Shown: positions 1 through 8,296 of the stretch, one piece after another
Layout: each line of letters starts with the position of its first letter
Position numbering within the stretch: the first letter of the stretch is position 1
Source of the DNA: Ectothiorhodospira marina
GTDB lineage: Bacteria > Pseudomonadota > Gammaproteobacteria > Ectothiorhodospirales > Ectothiorhodospiraceae
DNA: 64,000 bases
Direction of reading: 5' to 3'
Assembly: GCF_900109495.1 (NCBI RefSeq)
Contig: NZ_FOAA01000014.1
Location: 1 to 64,000 of the forward strand
Notes under the pieces: model-generated
Seen by the model: the letters and a program-made list of their open reading frames with translations, nothing else
Told to the model about the DNA's origin: nothing
Databases searched by the model: none
Translations under genes and position numbers: made by a program

Positions 1-63
1 CTGCTGCCCTATCACTGGGAACCGCGCACCCAGGCCTGCGGGGAGAATGCCAGCGGGGAGTGA
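1..63 (+). CDS. 3' end of an unidentified ORF cut by the window edge
   Basis: Frame 1 is open from the first base to a TGA at 61-63 and encodes about 20 residues including LLPYHWEP. That short string loosely resembles the extreme C-terminus of IS66-type transposases (LLPxxxxP), but 20 residues cannot establish this. It could equally be a chance open frame. Confidence 0.22.
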   Translation: MLPYHWEPRTQACGENASGE

Positions 64-449
64 GGGGGTCTATATGGGTCCTACCGGACGCGTACTGCGG
101 AAAACAGTCGGGGATCTCAGAACGGTGCGTTTGGGCAGCGGGGGCAGGAATGGTCCGACTGACGACGACCACCCGAGGGGATGTGGAGCGGCCAAGAGTC
201 CAACGCTCTCGCCTACACGCGAATGGATGTGGGATTGCCTGATGGAGCGGGGGGAGAGGAGGGCATAGCAGGTGAGATGGAGATCCAGCAGACCGCTGGG
301 CTCGACCTCATGGGTATCGTCAACATCCATGCACGGCCTCCTTGGCGACGGGGCTCAAATCTCCCTTGACCCTAGCAAATGGAAGGACGAATTGCACGCC
401 AGCGGTGATGGTCCACTTCAGTGGGCGCTTGAAACCCACCCCCCAGAAA
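64..449. other. Intergenic stretch with no recognisable gene
   Basis: All open frames here are short, lack convincing ribosome binding sites and have compositions typical of shadow frames. I see no RNA gene, clear repeat or transposon end. It lies on the 3' side of the tRNA-Asn gene, the side where integrating elements usually insert, and may be degraded mobile DNA. Confidence 0.5.
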
Positions 450-483
450 CGAAAAAGGCCACCCAAAAAGGTGGCCTTTTTCG
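450..483 (-). terminator. Intrinsic terminator of tRNA-Asn
   Basis: Perfect 14-bp inverted repeat (450-463 and 470-483) with a 6-base loop. Each arm carries an A5 or T5 run, so the hairpin ends in a U-tract on either strand. It sits 10 bases past the 3' end of the tRNA-Asn gene and would terminate it. It could also stop transcription arriving from the left. Confidence 0.85.
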
Positions 484-493
484 TCATTTTATT

Positions 494-569
494 TGGCTCC
501 CCGGGACGGGCTCGAACCGCCGACCTAGTGATTAACAGTCACCCGCTCTACCAACTGAGCTACCGGGGA
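494..569 (-). tRNA. tRNA-Asn (anticodon GTT)
   Basis: On the minus strand the 76-base sequence starts TCCCCGGTAGCTCAG and ends GGGGAGCCA. The acceptor stem is perfect, the T-arm has GGTTCGAGCC, and the anticodon loop CTGTTAA gives GTT, hence Asn. The CCA is encoded. A strong promoter lies just upstream and an intrinsic terminator just downstream, so it is a single-gene unit. Confidence 0.97.
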
Positions 570-578
570 ATTGCTTGG

Positions 579-610
579 AAGCCCGGCATATTACGGATAT
601 CGCCGGGCTT
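579..610. repeat. 9-bp inverted repeat overlapping the tRNA-Asn promoter
   Basis: AAGCCCGGC at 579-587 is perfectly inverted at 602-610, with 14 bases between. One arm covers the promoter spacer and the other the discriminator. In RNA it could act as a weak hairpin terminator after the aminotransferase stop at 623. In DNA it could be an operator. No U-tract follows, so its role is open. Confidence 0.55.
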
Positions 611-616
611 CGTCAA
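588..616 (-). promoter_or_regulatory. Sigma-70 promoter of tRNA-Asn
   Basis: Minus strand: TTGACG (616-611), 17-base spacer, TAATAT (593-588), then a GC-rich discriminator (GCCGGG) as in stable-RNA promoters. Transcription would begin near 581, about 12 bases before the mature tRNA 5' end. Two arms of a perfect inverted repeat flank the -10 box (see the repeat entry at 579-610). Confidence 0.8.
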
Positions 617-622
617 GGGCCT

Positions 623-1807
623 TTATGCCCCTACTGCGCGACCAATGCGCTCCACGGCCTGCTTGAGGTTATCCAGGCTGGTGGCGAAGGAAATGCGCAC
701 GTGGCCTTCGGCGCCGAAGGCGGAGCCGGGGACCAGGGCGACGCCTACCTGATCGAGCAGGTGTTCGGCGAATTTCACGTCACTGTCCATGCCCAGCTTC
801 TCCATGGCGCCCTTCACGCTGGGGAAGGAGTAGAAGGTGCCGTCGGAGGGCAGGCACTCCACGCCCGGGATGGCGTTCAGGGCTTCCACCAGGTAGTCGT
901 GGCGGTCCTGGAAGGCCTTGCACATCTCGGCCACGCAGGACTGATCGCTGTTGAGCGCCACCTGGGCCGCTTCCTGGGCGATGGACGTGGGGTTGGAGGT
1001 GCTCTGGGACTGGATCTTCTTCATGGCGGCGATCAGCGGCTTGGGACCACCGGCATAGCCGATGCGCCAGCCGGTCATGGCATAGGCCTTGGAGACGCCG
1101 TTGAGCACGATGGTCTGATCGTACAGGTCGGGGCAGGCCATGAGAATGTTGCAGAAGGGTACGTCACGGAACATCATGTGTTCGTACATGTCATCCGTGG
1201 CCACCACCACATTGGGGTGACGCAGCAGCACCTCACCCAGTGCGGCCAGTTCCTCACGGCTGTAGGCCACGCCGGTGGGGTTGGAGGGGCTGTTGATCAC
1301 CACCAGGCGAGTGCGGGGCGTGATGGCTGCTTCCAGTTGCTGGGCCGTCATCTTGAAGCCCTGGGACTGGTCGGCACTGACGATCACCGGCTTGCCGTCG
1401 GCCAGCAACACCATGTCCGGATAGGACACCCAATAGGGGGCCGGGATGATGACTTCATCACCCTCGTTCAGCAGGGCCTGGCAGAGGTTGAAGAAACTCT
1501 GCTTCCCGCCGCAGGACACCAGGATCTGATCCGGCTGGAAGCTGTGGCCGTTGTCGCGCTGGAACTTGTCGATGATGGCCTGCTTCAAACCCGGCGTGCC
1601 GTCCACGGCGGTATACTTGGTCTTGCCCTCGCGGATGGCGGTGATGCCCGCCTCCTTGATGTGGTCCGGTGTGTTGAAGTCGGGTTCGCCAGCGCCAAGG
1701 CCGATCACGTCGCGTCCTTCGGCCCGCAACTGGGCGGCGAGGGCGCTGACGGCCAGTGTGGGGGAGGGCTTGATGCGCTGAACGCGGGATGAGAGCTTGA
1801 TGTCCAA
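623..1807 (-). CDS. Aspartate aminotransferase (class I PLP transaminase)
   Basis: A 394-residue PLP enzyme that transfers the amino group of aspartate to 2-oxoglutarate, linking oxaloacetate and nitrogen metabolism in the cytoplasm. Fold-type I landmarks are GLGAGEPDF (36-44), SPSNPTG (173-179), the PLP lysine K240 in SKAYAMTGWRIGY, and a C-terminal substrate arginine in GHVRISFA. Length and motifs fit the Igamma aspartate/prephenate aminotransferase group rather than E. coli-type AspC. Prephenate activity is therefore possible, and I give no symbol. It is divergent from uvrB with 76 bases between the two starts. Confidence 0.92.
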   Translation of the reverse strand: MDIKLSSRVQRIKPSPTLAVSALAAQLRAEGRDVIGLGAGEPDFNTPDHIKEAGITAIREGKTKYTAVDGTPGLKQAIIDKFQRDNGHSFQPDQILVSCGGKQSFFNLCQALLNEGDEVIIPAPYWVSYPDMVLLADGKPVIVSADQSQGFKMTAQQLEAAITPRTRLVVINSPSNPTGVAYSREELAALGEVLLRHPNVVVATDDMYEHMMFRDVPFCNILMACPDLYDQTIVLNGVSKAYAMTGWRIGYAGGPKPLIAAMKKIQSQSTSNPTSIAQEAAQVALNSDQSCVAEMCKAFQDRHDYLVEALNAIPGVECLPSDGTFYSFPSVKGAMEKLGMDSDVKFAEHLLDQVGVALVPGSAFGAEGHVRISFATSLDNLKQAVERIGRAVGA

Positions 1808-1883
1808 GGCGGTATCCGGGAATGCTGGTGGATGGAAAAATCAATTCAAAATGATACTCAAACTGTGCTGATAAGATAAGCCC

Positions 1884-3902
1884 ATGGAGCAACCTTTCCA
1901 CCTTTCCACCCGCTTTGACCCGGCGGGAGACCAGCCCGCGGCCATCGAGGGCCTGCTGGATGGCCTGGATTCGGGCCTGGCCCACCAGACCCTGCTGGGT
2001 GTGACCGGCTCGGGCAAGACCTTCACGATCGCCAACGTGATCCAGAAGTCGCAGCGGCCCACCATCATCATGGCGCCCAACAAGACCCTGGCAGCCCAGC
2101 TCTATGGCGAGATGAAGGAATTCTTCCCGGATAACGCCGTGGAATACTTCGTCTCCTACTACGACTATTACCAGCCTGAGGCCTATGTGCCGTCGTCGGA
2201 CACCTTCATCGAGAAGGATTCGTCCATCAACGATCACATCGAACAGATGCGCCTGTCCGCCACCCGGGCCCTGCTGGAGCGCCGCGATGCCATCATCGTG
2301 GCCAGCGTCTCGGCCATCTATGGCCTGGGTGATCCGCGGGCCTACCTGCAGATGGTGATGCACCTGAAACGGGGGGATGTGATCGATCAGCGGGAGATGC
2401 TGCGCCGGCTGGCGGAATTGCAGTACACCCGCAACGATCTGGAGCTCAAACGGGGCACCTATCGGGTGCGCGGCGAGGTGATCGATATCCACCCGGCGGA
2501 CTCCGAGCGGGAGGCCGTGCGTATCGAGTTGTTCGATGAGGAGATCGAGCAACTGTCCTATTTTGATCCGCTCACCGGCGAGGTGCTGCGGCGGGTGCCA
2601 CGACTGACCATCTACCCCAAGACCCACTACGCCACCCCCCGAGAGACCCTTCTGGAGGCGGTGGACCATATCAAGACGGAACTCAAGGAACGTCTGGACG
2701 CCCTGCGTCAATCGGATCAACTGGTGGAAGCCCAACGCCTGGAGCAGCGTACCCGCTTTGATCTGGAGATGATGCTGGAGCTGGGCTACTGTTCCGGGAT
2801 CGAGAACTATTCCCGCTATCTCTCCGGGCGCAAGGCCGGTGAACCGCCCCCCTGTTTCCTGGACTATCTGCCGGAAGACGCCTTGCTGGTGATCGATGAG
2901 AGTCATGTCACGGTCCCGCAGTTGGGGGCCATGTACAAGGGCGATCGCTCCCGTAAGGAGACCCTGGTGCAATATGGCTTCCGCCTGCCTTCAGCCATGG
3001 ACAATCGCCCCTTGCGCTTCGAGGAGTTCGAGGCTCTGGCACCCCAGGCTATCTACGTTTCAGCCACGCCCGGCCCTTATGAGCAAAAGATGTCGGGGCA
3101 GGTGGTGGAGCAGGTGGTACGACCCACGGGCCTGGTGGACCCGGAAGTGGAAGTGCGACCGGCGACCGCTCAGGTGGATGATGTGCTCTCGGAAATCCGG
3201 CTGCGCACCGCGGTCAACGAACGGGTGCTGATCACCACGCTCACCAAACGCATGGCGGAAGATCTCACCGAGTACCTGGGAGAACATGACATTCGTGTGC
3301 GTTATCTGCATTCCGACATTGATACCGTGGAACGCGTGGAGATCATCCGCGATCTGCGTCTGGGGAAGTTTGACGTCCTGGTAGGTATCAACCTGTTGCG
3401 CGAGGGCTTGGATATGCCTGAGGTCTCGCTGGTGGCGGTGCTGGACGCCGACAAGGAAGGCTTCCTGCGTTCCGACCGCTCGCTGATTCAGACCATCGGC
3501 CGCGCGGCCCGCAATCTGAACGGCAAGGCCATCCTCTATGCCGATAAGGTGACCGGGTCCATGCAGCGGGCCATGGATGAAACCGAGCGACGCCGCGAGA
3601 AGCAGGTGGCCCATAACCAGGCCCACGGCATCACGCCCAAGGGGGTGGAGAAGCGCATTGCCGATATCATGGAGGGTGCCTACGCCGGTGGGTCCATGGC
3701 CACCCCGAAGCGTTATGCCAAGGTGGCCGAGCAAGAGGCGGAATACGGGCGTATGTCACCCAAGGAAACAGCCAAGGAGATCACTCGTTTGGAGAGCCAG
3801 ATGTTTGAACATGCCCGCAACCTGGAATTTGAGGAGGCAGCCCGTTTGCGGGATCGGGTCGAGAAACTCAGGGAAGGGATGCTGGGCGTGGTGGAGGGCT
3901 GA
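1884..3902 (+). CDS. uvrB: UvrABC excinuclease subunit B
   Basis: DNA-damage recognition helicase of nucleotide excision repair. It is loaded by UvrA and recruits UvrC for incision. The 672 residues match the family length. Walker A is [10 protein letters not shown] (39-48), the damage-probing beta-hairpin has [14 protein letters not shown] near residue 90, the helicase box DESH follows near 335, and a C-terminal UVR coiled coil ([18 protein letters not shown]) contacts UvrC. I saw no convincing CTG-N10-CAG LexA box in the 76-base upstream gap. The next gene starts 3 bases after the stop, so the two are probably co-transcribed. Confidence 0.98.
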   Translation: MEQPFHLSTRFDPAGDQPAAIEGLLDGLDSGLAHQTLLGVTGSGKTFTIANVIQKSQRPTIIMAPNKTLAAQLYGEMKEFFPDNAVEYFVSYYDYYQPEAYVPSSDTFIEKDSSINDHIEQMRLSATRALLERRDAIIVASVSAIYGLGDPRAYLQMVMHLKRGDVIDQREMLRRLAELQYTRNDLELKRGTYRVRGEVIDIHPADSEREAVRIELFDEEIEQLSYFDPLTGEVLRRVPRLTIYPKTHYATPRETLLEAVDHIKTELKERLDALRQSDQLVEAQRLEQRTRFDLEMMLELGYCSGIENYSRYLSGRKAGEPPPCFLDYLPEDALLVIDESHVTVPQLGAMYKGDRSRKETLVQYGFRLPSAMDNRPLRFEEFEALAPQAIYVSATPGPYEQKMSGQVVEQVVRPTGLVDPEVEVRPATAQVDDVLSEIRLRTAVNERVLITTLTKRMAEDLTEYLGEHDIRVRYLHSDIDTVERVEIIRDLRLGKFDVLVGINLLREGLDMPEVSLVAVLDADKEGFLRSDRSLIQTIGRAARNLNGKAILYADKVTGSMQRAMDETERRREKQVAHNQAHGITPKGVEKRIADIMEGAYAGGSMATPKRYAKVAEQEAEYGRMSPKETAKEITRLESQMFEHARNLEFEEAARLRDRVEKLREGMLGVVEG

Positions 3903-3905
3903 GGT

Positions 3906-4883
3906 ATGACAAACCGTTCATTGTGTTTGGCCCTGGCGTTGTGCCTGTTCGCCGGCCCGCTGTCAGCCTTTGAGCGGGCTTGGCCCGTCGAGGAAGATGT
4001 GGATGTCGTGGGCGAACTCAGTCATGTGGAAGCCACCTACGAGGATACCCTGATCGACGTGGCGCGCCGCCACCAAGTGGGTTTTGAGGCGATCCGCCGG
4101 GCCAACCCCGAGCTTAACACCTGGATTCCCGGAGAGAATGCCCGGATCCTGTTACCCCATCAATTCGTGTTGCCCGACGCCCGACGGCAGGACATCGTGA
4201 TCAACCTGCCCGAGATGCGCCTGTATTATTTTCCTCGGGGTGAATCCCGGGTGGTGACCTACCCGGTGAGTATTGGTCGCATGGATTGGGGCACTCCGGT
4301 AGGCACCCTGGATGTGATCGAAAAACGGGAAAATCCCACCTGGACGCCGCCAGACTCCATACGCAAGGCCTACGCCGAGCGCGGTGAGGAGTTGCCCCGC
4401 GTGGTGGCACCGGGGCCAGACAACCCCATGGGAGAATATGCCATTCGCCTGAGCCGGCCCAGTTACCTGATACACGGTACCAACTGGTCCACCGGGATCG
4501 GCATACGCTCTACGCACGGCTGTATCCGCATGGATAATGACGACATTGGTGAGTTGTATCCCCGGGTCTCGCTCGGTGCATCAGTCAATATCGTCAACCA
4601 GCCGATCAAGGTGGGTTGGCGAGACGGGATGCTCTACCTGGAAGTCCACCCGCCATTGGAAGAGTTGGAGGATCAGGCCCAAGGCATGGACCAGGCCGTC
4701 ACCAAGGTGATGGAAGCAGTGGGAGAACGGGATGCCCGGGTGGACTGGCAGCGAGTGCGTCGCGCGATAGACGAACTGACCGGGGTGCCCCAGGTGATTG
4801 GCTGGGACATTGATCAGGCCCGGACGACCAGTACCAGCGCGACCAGTACTGCCAGCGCCGAGCCACCGACTGCCGATCCATAG
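3906..4883 (+). CDS. L,D-transpeptidase with LysM domain (YkuD/ErfK family)
   Basis: Periplasmic enzyme that makes 3-3 peptidoglycan cross-links or attaches proteins to meso-diaminopimelate. Residues 1-21 form a signal peptide ending LSA. A LysM-like module spans about 43-84. The YkuD catalytic domain spans about 96-235 with H190 and the STHGCIRM motif (catalytic C206, H204). The C-terminal tail is rich in Thr, Ser and Ala. The gene follows uvrB by 3 bases. Its last 70 bases overlap the 3' end of frdD on the opposite strand. E. coli homologues are YbiS, YcfS, ErfK and YnhG; I cannot say which role this one has. Confidence 0.9.
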   Translation: MTNRSLCLALALCLFAGPLSAFERAWPVEEDVDVVGELSHVEATYEDTLIDVARRHQVGFEAIRRANPELNTWIPGENARILLPHQFVLPDARRQDIVINLPEMRLYYFPRGESRVVTYPVSIGRMDWGTPVGTLDVIEKRENPTWTPPDSIRKAYAERGEELPRVVAPGPDNPMGEYAIRLSRPSYLIHGTNWSTGIGIRSTHGCIRMDNDDIGELYPRVSLGASVNIVNQPIKVGWRDGMLYLEVHPPLEELEDQAQGMDQAVTKVMEAVGERDARVDWQRVRRAIDELTGVPQVIGWDIDQARTTSTSATSTASAEPPTADP

Positions 4884-5179
4884 CAGATCTGCTTGAGTCG
4901 GGGCGTTGCGTGCACACCCAGGTCATGCAGGGTGTGCAGGATGCGGTGTGCCGCATGGAAAAAGAACAGGGCGATCAGTATGGCCAGTCCGAACCCCACC
5001 AGGGGATGACCCAACAGGGCGCGCATCTGTTCATAGCCCATGGCATCCGGCCCGAAGCCCATGCCCATGGGCACCAGCAGCCCCACGATCAGTACCAGGA
5101 TGGGCCCCACCAGGGCCGCCAGCATGCCGCCACCGCCGAACAGGGACCAAAAGATGGGTTCATGTGAGCGTGGTTTCAT
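4814..5179 (-). CDS. frdD: Fumarate reductase membrane anchor subunit D
   Basis: A 121-residue hydrophobic protein with three membrane helices, matching the size of E. coli FrdD (119). With FrdC it anchors FrdAB and binds quinol. I chose the ATG at 5179 because it overlaps the frdC stop (ATGA); the longer frame upstream lies inside frdC. Its 3' end overlaps the L,D-transpeptidase coding sequence by 70 bases on the other strand. Confidence 0.9.
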   Translation of the reverse strand: MKPRSHEPIFWSLFGGGGMLAALVGPILVLIVGLLVPMGMGFGPDAMGYEQMRALLGHPLVGFGLAILIALFFFHAAHRILHTLHDLGVHATPRLKQICYGSAVGGSALAVLVALVLVVRA

Positions 5180-5580
5180 TGCAGGCCTCTCAGGGCAGCG
5201 ACCAGGATCACCAAAGACACCACGCCCCAAGCCCATAAGGCCATGCGGTTCAGGGTGGCATCGGAAAATCCCCGGGGAAAACGGCGTGTTTTGAAGGGTG
5301 GAACGGTCAAGGGCAGAACCTTGAACCAGGTCCAGGCATGGAAGGTAAACGCGGCCAGCACCACCAGGTGCAGCAACCAGGAGAGCGGCGAGAACAGCAC
5401 CGCACGCCAGGCCTCAAAGGCCCCTGGCCCCACGGCCAGGGCGGCCATGCCCATCAGCAGGAACACCCCATACAGGGCGATGACCACACTGGTGCCCTCG
5501 CGCAACAGATAAAACTGGTAACTGGGGCGGCGCAGCCACCAACGCTGCATGCCGCGGGTGTAGGTTCTGGGTGGGTTCAT
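5176..5580 (-). CDS. frdC: Fumarate reductase membrane anchor subunit C
   Basis: A 134-residue protein with three predicted helices, close to E. coli FrdC (131). It begins MNPPRTYTR and contains WWLRRPSYQFYLLREGTS, the region preceding helix I that is typical of FrdC. The ATG at 5580 overlaps the frdB stop by 4 bases, which fixes the start. With FrdD it forms the quinol-oxidising anchor of the fumarate reductase complex. Order and overlaps (frdA-B-C-D) match the enterobacterial operon. Confidence 0.92.
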   Translation of the reverse strand: MNPPRTYTRGMQRWWLRRPSYQFYLLREGTSVVIALYGVFLLMGMAALAVGPGAFEAWRAVLFSPLSWLLHLVVLAAFTFHAWTWFKVLPLTVPPFKTRRFPRGFSDATLNRMALWAWGVVSLVILVAALRGLQ

Positions 5581-6326
5581 CGGCGCCCCCTCGGCTTCAG
5601 GAACCGCAGGAAGTAATCCTGGGTGCTCACAATCTTGTTCTGGTTGATGGCTCGGGCCGGGTCCACGTGTTTGGGGCACACCTCCGAGCATTCCCCCACC
5701 AGGGTGCAGCCCCAGACACCTTCCTCGGCGTTGATCACGTCCATGCGCTGTGCCTTGCCTGCGTCCCGGGAGTCGGCATTGTAACGATGCAGCAATGCCA
5801 GGGCGGCCGGACCGGTGAACGCCTCATTGAGGCCGTACTGGGGACAGGCGGCATAGCACAACAGGCAATTGATGCATTGCGCGTAGCCCAGGTAGTCCTG
5901 GATCTGATCCGGTGTCTGGTTGCGCGGCTGATCGCCCGGATCGTCATCGGCCGAAGGGATCAGGTAGGGGTGTACCGACTCCAGTTTGGCGAGAAAGTCC
6001 GTCTGGTCGATGGTCAGATCCCGCAGGATGGGGAAATGCGCCAGGGGCTCCACCCGAATGCGGGACGGATGGTAGTCCCGCAGGAAGGTCTGACAACTGA
6101 GCACGGGCTCGTTGTTGACCATGCAGCCGCAACTGCCGCAGATGGCCATGCGGCAGGACCAGCGAAAGGTCAGGGTGCCATCCAGGTGATCCTTGATGTA
6201 CTGCAGGCCCTCGAGCACGGACATCTCCGCCGTGAAGGGCACCTCGTAGCTCTGGTAATACGGTGCCTCATCCGTCTCCGGATGAAAGCGCAGGCATTCG
6301 ATGATGATGGTGCGGGTCTGGGTCAT
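5577..6326 (-). CDS. frdB: Fumarate reductase iron-sulfur subunit
   Basis: A 249-residue electron-transfer subunit between the quinol site and FrdA. The N-terminal plant-type [2Fe-2S] ligands are C58, C63, C66 and C78. The C-terminal ferredoxin-like domain has C151, C154, C157 and C161 followed by C207, C213 and C217, the pattern for one [4Fe-4S] and one [3Fe-4S] cluster. It starts 3 bases after the frdA stop and overlaps frdC by 4 bases. Confidence 0.96.
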   Translation of the reverse strand: MTQTRTIIIECLRFHPETDEAPYYQSYEVPFTAEMSVLEGLQYIKDHLDGTLTFRWSCRMAICGSCGCMVNNEPVLSCQTFLRDYHPSRIRVEPLAHFPILRDLTIDQTDFLAKLESVHPYLIPSADDDPGDQPRNQTPDQIQDYLGYAQCINCLLCYAACPQYGLNEAFTGPAALALLHRYNADSRDAGKAQRMDVINAEEGVWGCTLVGECSEVCPKHVDPARAINQNKIVSTQDYFLRFLKPRGRR

Positions 6327-6329
6327 CTC

Positions 6330-8105
6330 TTACTCCTCCCGCGCCGTCTGATCGGGCTGGCTGTCGCGACCGTAGATACGCTCCCTCGGGCTGGAGCGGG
6401 TGATGGTGACCGGTGCATGGGAAATGCGGGGTGGCCCATTGCCTTCATGATGAGCCAGGGAGTGACAGAGGAAGGCTTCGTCGTCGCGTGTATCGAACCC
6501 ATCCTGGCGCAGGTGCGCGCCCCGTGACTCCTTGCGGGCCAGGGCCGAATGCGCCATGGCCTCCGCCACCTGCAGGGTATGGCCCAGTTCGATGGCGGTG
6601 AGCCATTCGGTGTTGAAGCAGCGCCCCCGGTCATCCAGTTTCACGCCCCGACGATAGCGATCGCGCAGGGCCGACAGGCGTTCGCAGGCCTGGCTCATGC
6701 GCTCGGCGTCGCGGACAATGCCGACGCCGGATTCCATGATGTCATGCATTTCCGAGCGTATCACCGCCACTCGTTCTCCCTCATCGGCGTTGAGCATGTT
6801 CAGGCGCCGGGCTTCGGCCTCGTGTGCCTGGGCGTTCAGGTCGGCGGGCGCCGCGGTGATCTCCCGGGCCAGTCGCGCCGCCGACTCGCCTGCAGCGCGA
6901 CCGAAGACCAGCAGTTCAGCCAGTGAGTTGGACCCCAGCCGATTGGCGCCATGGATGCCCACACTGGCACATTCGCCGACGGCGAACAGACCTTGCAGCG
7001 GGGTGGCGCCGTTCACGTCACATTGCACGCCGCCCATGGTGTAGTGCACGGCTGGCCGCACGGGAATGGGGCTGTGCACCGGATCGGTGGCAGCGAAGGT
7101 GCAGGCCAGTTCCCGGATCATGGGCAGGCGTTCCATGATCTTCTTCTCGCCCAGATGCCGCAGATCCAGATGCACGGCACTGCCATTGGTTGTCTCCACG
7201 GTGCGACCGGCCTGATCCTCATGCCAGAAGGCCTGGGACACGCGATCCCGGGGACCCAACTCCATGGCACGGGGGCGGGGCCAGGGGTCCAGTGGACCCA
7301 TGCCGTAGTCCTGCAGATAGCGATAGCCGTCCTTGTTCAGCAGGATGCCGCCCTCACCGCGGGCCCCTTCGGTGATCAGGATGCCTGAGCCGGGCAGGGC
7401 GGTCGGGTGCCATTGCACGAATTCCATGTCCCGCAGGGGCACACCCTGGGAATAGGCCATTCCCATGCCCTCACCGGTAACGATGCCGGCATTGGTGTTC
7501 TGCCCGAAGACCCGACTGGCGCCACCGGTGGCCAGGACCACCGCCTTGCAGCGCAGCAGCACACTCTCGCCGGTGGCGATATTGAAGGCCAGAACACCCT
7601 GAACTCGATCGCCTTCCACCAGCAGGTCCGTGCAGAAGAATTCATCGAAGCGCCGGATGGATGGATACTTGAGCGAGGTCTGGAACAAGGTGTGAAGGAT
7701 ATGGAACCCGGTCTTGTCGGCGGCAAACCAGGTGCGTGGCGACTTCATGCCCCCAAAATAGCGCACGTTGATGCCACCGTCTTCCTGGCGACTCCAGGGA
7801 CAGCCCCAGTGCTCCAACTGGGTCAGTTCCCGGGTACACTGGCCGATAAAGTACTCCACCACATCCTGTTCGCACAGCCAGTCGCCGCCGGAGACGGTGT
7901 CGTCAAAGTGCTTGTCCAGGGTGTCGTCCGGGTGGATCACCCCGGCGGCGCCCCCTTCGGCGGCCACCGTGTGGCTGCGCATGGGAACCACCTTCGAGAC
8001 CAGGGAGATGGATAGCCCGGGATCTGACTCGGCGGCGGCGATCGCTGCCCGCAGTCCCGCCCCGCCACCACCGATGATGACCAGATCTGATTCAATCACA
8101 TCCAT
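6330..8105 (-). CDS. frdA: Fumarate reductase flavoprotein subunit
   Basis: Catalytic subunit (591 residues) that reduces fumarate to succinate at the end of an anaerobic quinol-dependent chain. The FAD-binding GGGGAG motif is at 12-17 and the covalently flavinylated His is H45 in RSHTVAAEGG. The active-site segment HPTALPGSGIL and the RPAVHYTMGG loop are present. Overall it tracks E. coli FrdA (602) closely, more so than SdhA. I prefer the ATG at 8105 over a TTG nine bases upstream because AAGGTTGAG sits at a workable distance. A clear promoter lies about 60 bases upstream. Confidence 0.96.
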   Translation of the reverse strand: MDVIESDLVIIGGGGAGLRAAIAAAESDPGLSISLVSKVVPMRSHTVAAEGGAAGVIHPDDTLDKHFDDTVSGGDWLCEQDVVEYFIGQCTRELTQLEHWGCPWSRQEDGGINVRYFGGMKSPRTWFAADKTGFHILHTLFQTSLKYPSIRRFDEFFCTDLLVEGDRVQGVLAFNIATGESVLLRCKAVVLATGGASRVFGQNTNAGIVTGEGMGMAYSQGVPLRDMEFVQWHPTALPGSGILITEGARGEGGILLNKDGYRYLQDYGMGPLDPWPRPRAMELGPRDRVSQAFWHEDQAGRTVETTNGSAVHLDLRHLGEKKIMERLPMIRELACTFAATDPVHSPIPVRPAVHYTMGGVQCDVNGATPLQGLFAVGECASVGIHGANRLGSNSLAELLVFGRAAGESAARLAREITAAPADLNAQAHEAEARRLNMLNADEGERVAVIRSEMHDIMESGVGIVRDAERMSQACERLSALRDRYRRGVKLDDRGRCFNTEWLTAIELGHTLQVAEAMAHSALARKESRGAHLRQDGFDTRDDEAFLCHSLAHHEGNGPPRISHAPVTITRSSPRERIYGRDSQPDQTAREE

Positions 8106-8134
8106 CCTGCTCAACCTTGTTTGACGATGAGGAT

Positions 8135-8148
8135 TTGCGTTCGCGCAA
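8135..8148. promoter_or_regulatory. TTGCG-N4-CGCAA palindrome in the frdA leader
   Basis: Perfect 5-4-5 inverted repeat, the same geometry as an FNR/CRP-family operator (FNR consensus TTGAT-N4-ATCAA). It lies about 10-23 bases downstream of the predicted frdA transcription start. The middle is GCG-TTCG-CGC, which in RNA is a stable tetraloop hairpin, so it may act in the mRNA instead. Function not shown. Confidence 0.35.
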
Positions 8149-8164
8149 CTCGAACAACGTCGCC

Positions 8165-8193
8165 ATTAGAGGACATCTGCCCGCCAAGTTCAA
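8165..8193 (-). promoter_or_regulatory. Predicted sigma-70 promoter of frdABCD
   Basis: Minus strand: TTGAAC (8193-8188), 17-base spacer, TCTAAT (8170-8165). This predicts a start near 8158 and a leader of about 50 bases before the frdA ATG at 8105. Confidence 0.6.
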
Positions 8194-8296
8194 ATCCCGA
8201 GTCTGAGATGGCCCCGGGGTTCGTCCCGCGGGCTCAAGTTGGCTATGATCTGCGCTGCACCAAGGCAGCACCATCCACCTCGAGTACCCGGATAGC

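Noticed and set aside
342-535. Small frames giving GSPGRARTADL and TGSNRRPSD
   Set aside because: These are the familiar spurious translations of a tRNA gene; the sequence is tRNA-Asn.
575-1792. A 405-codon open frame on the plus strand over the aminotransferase gene
   Set aside because: It is the antisense shadow of the aminotransferase, rich in His, Gly and Val as expected from reverse reading of a GC-rich gene; no domain is recognisable.
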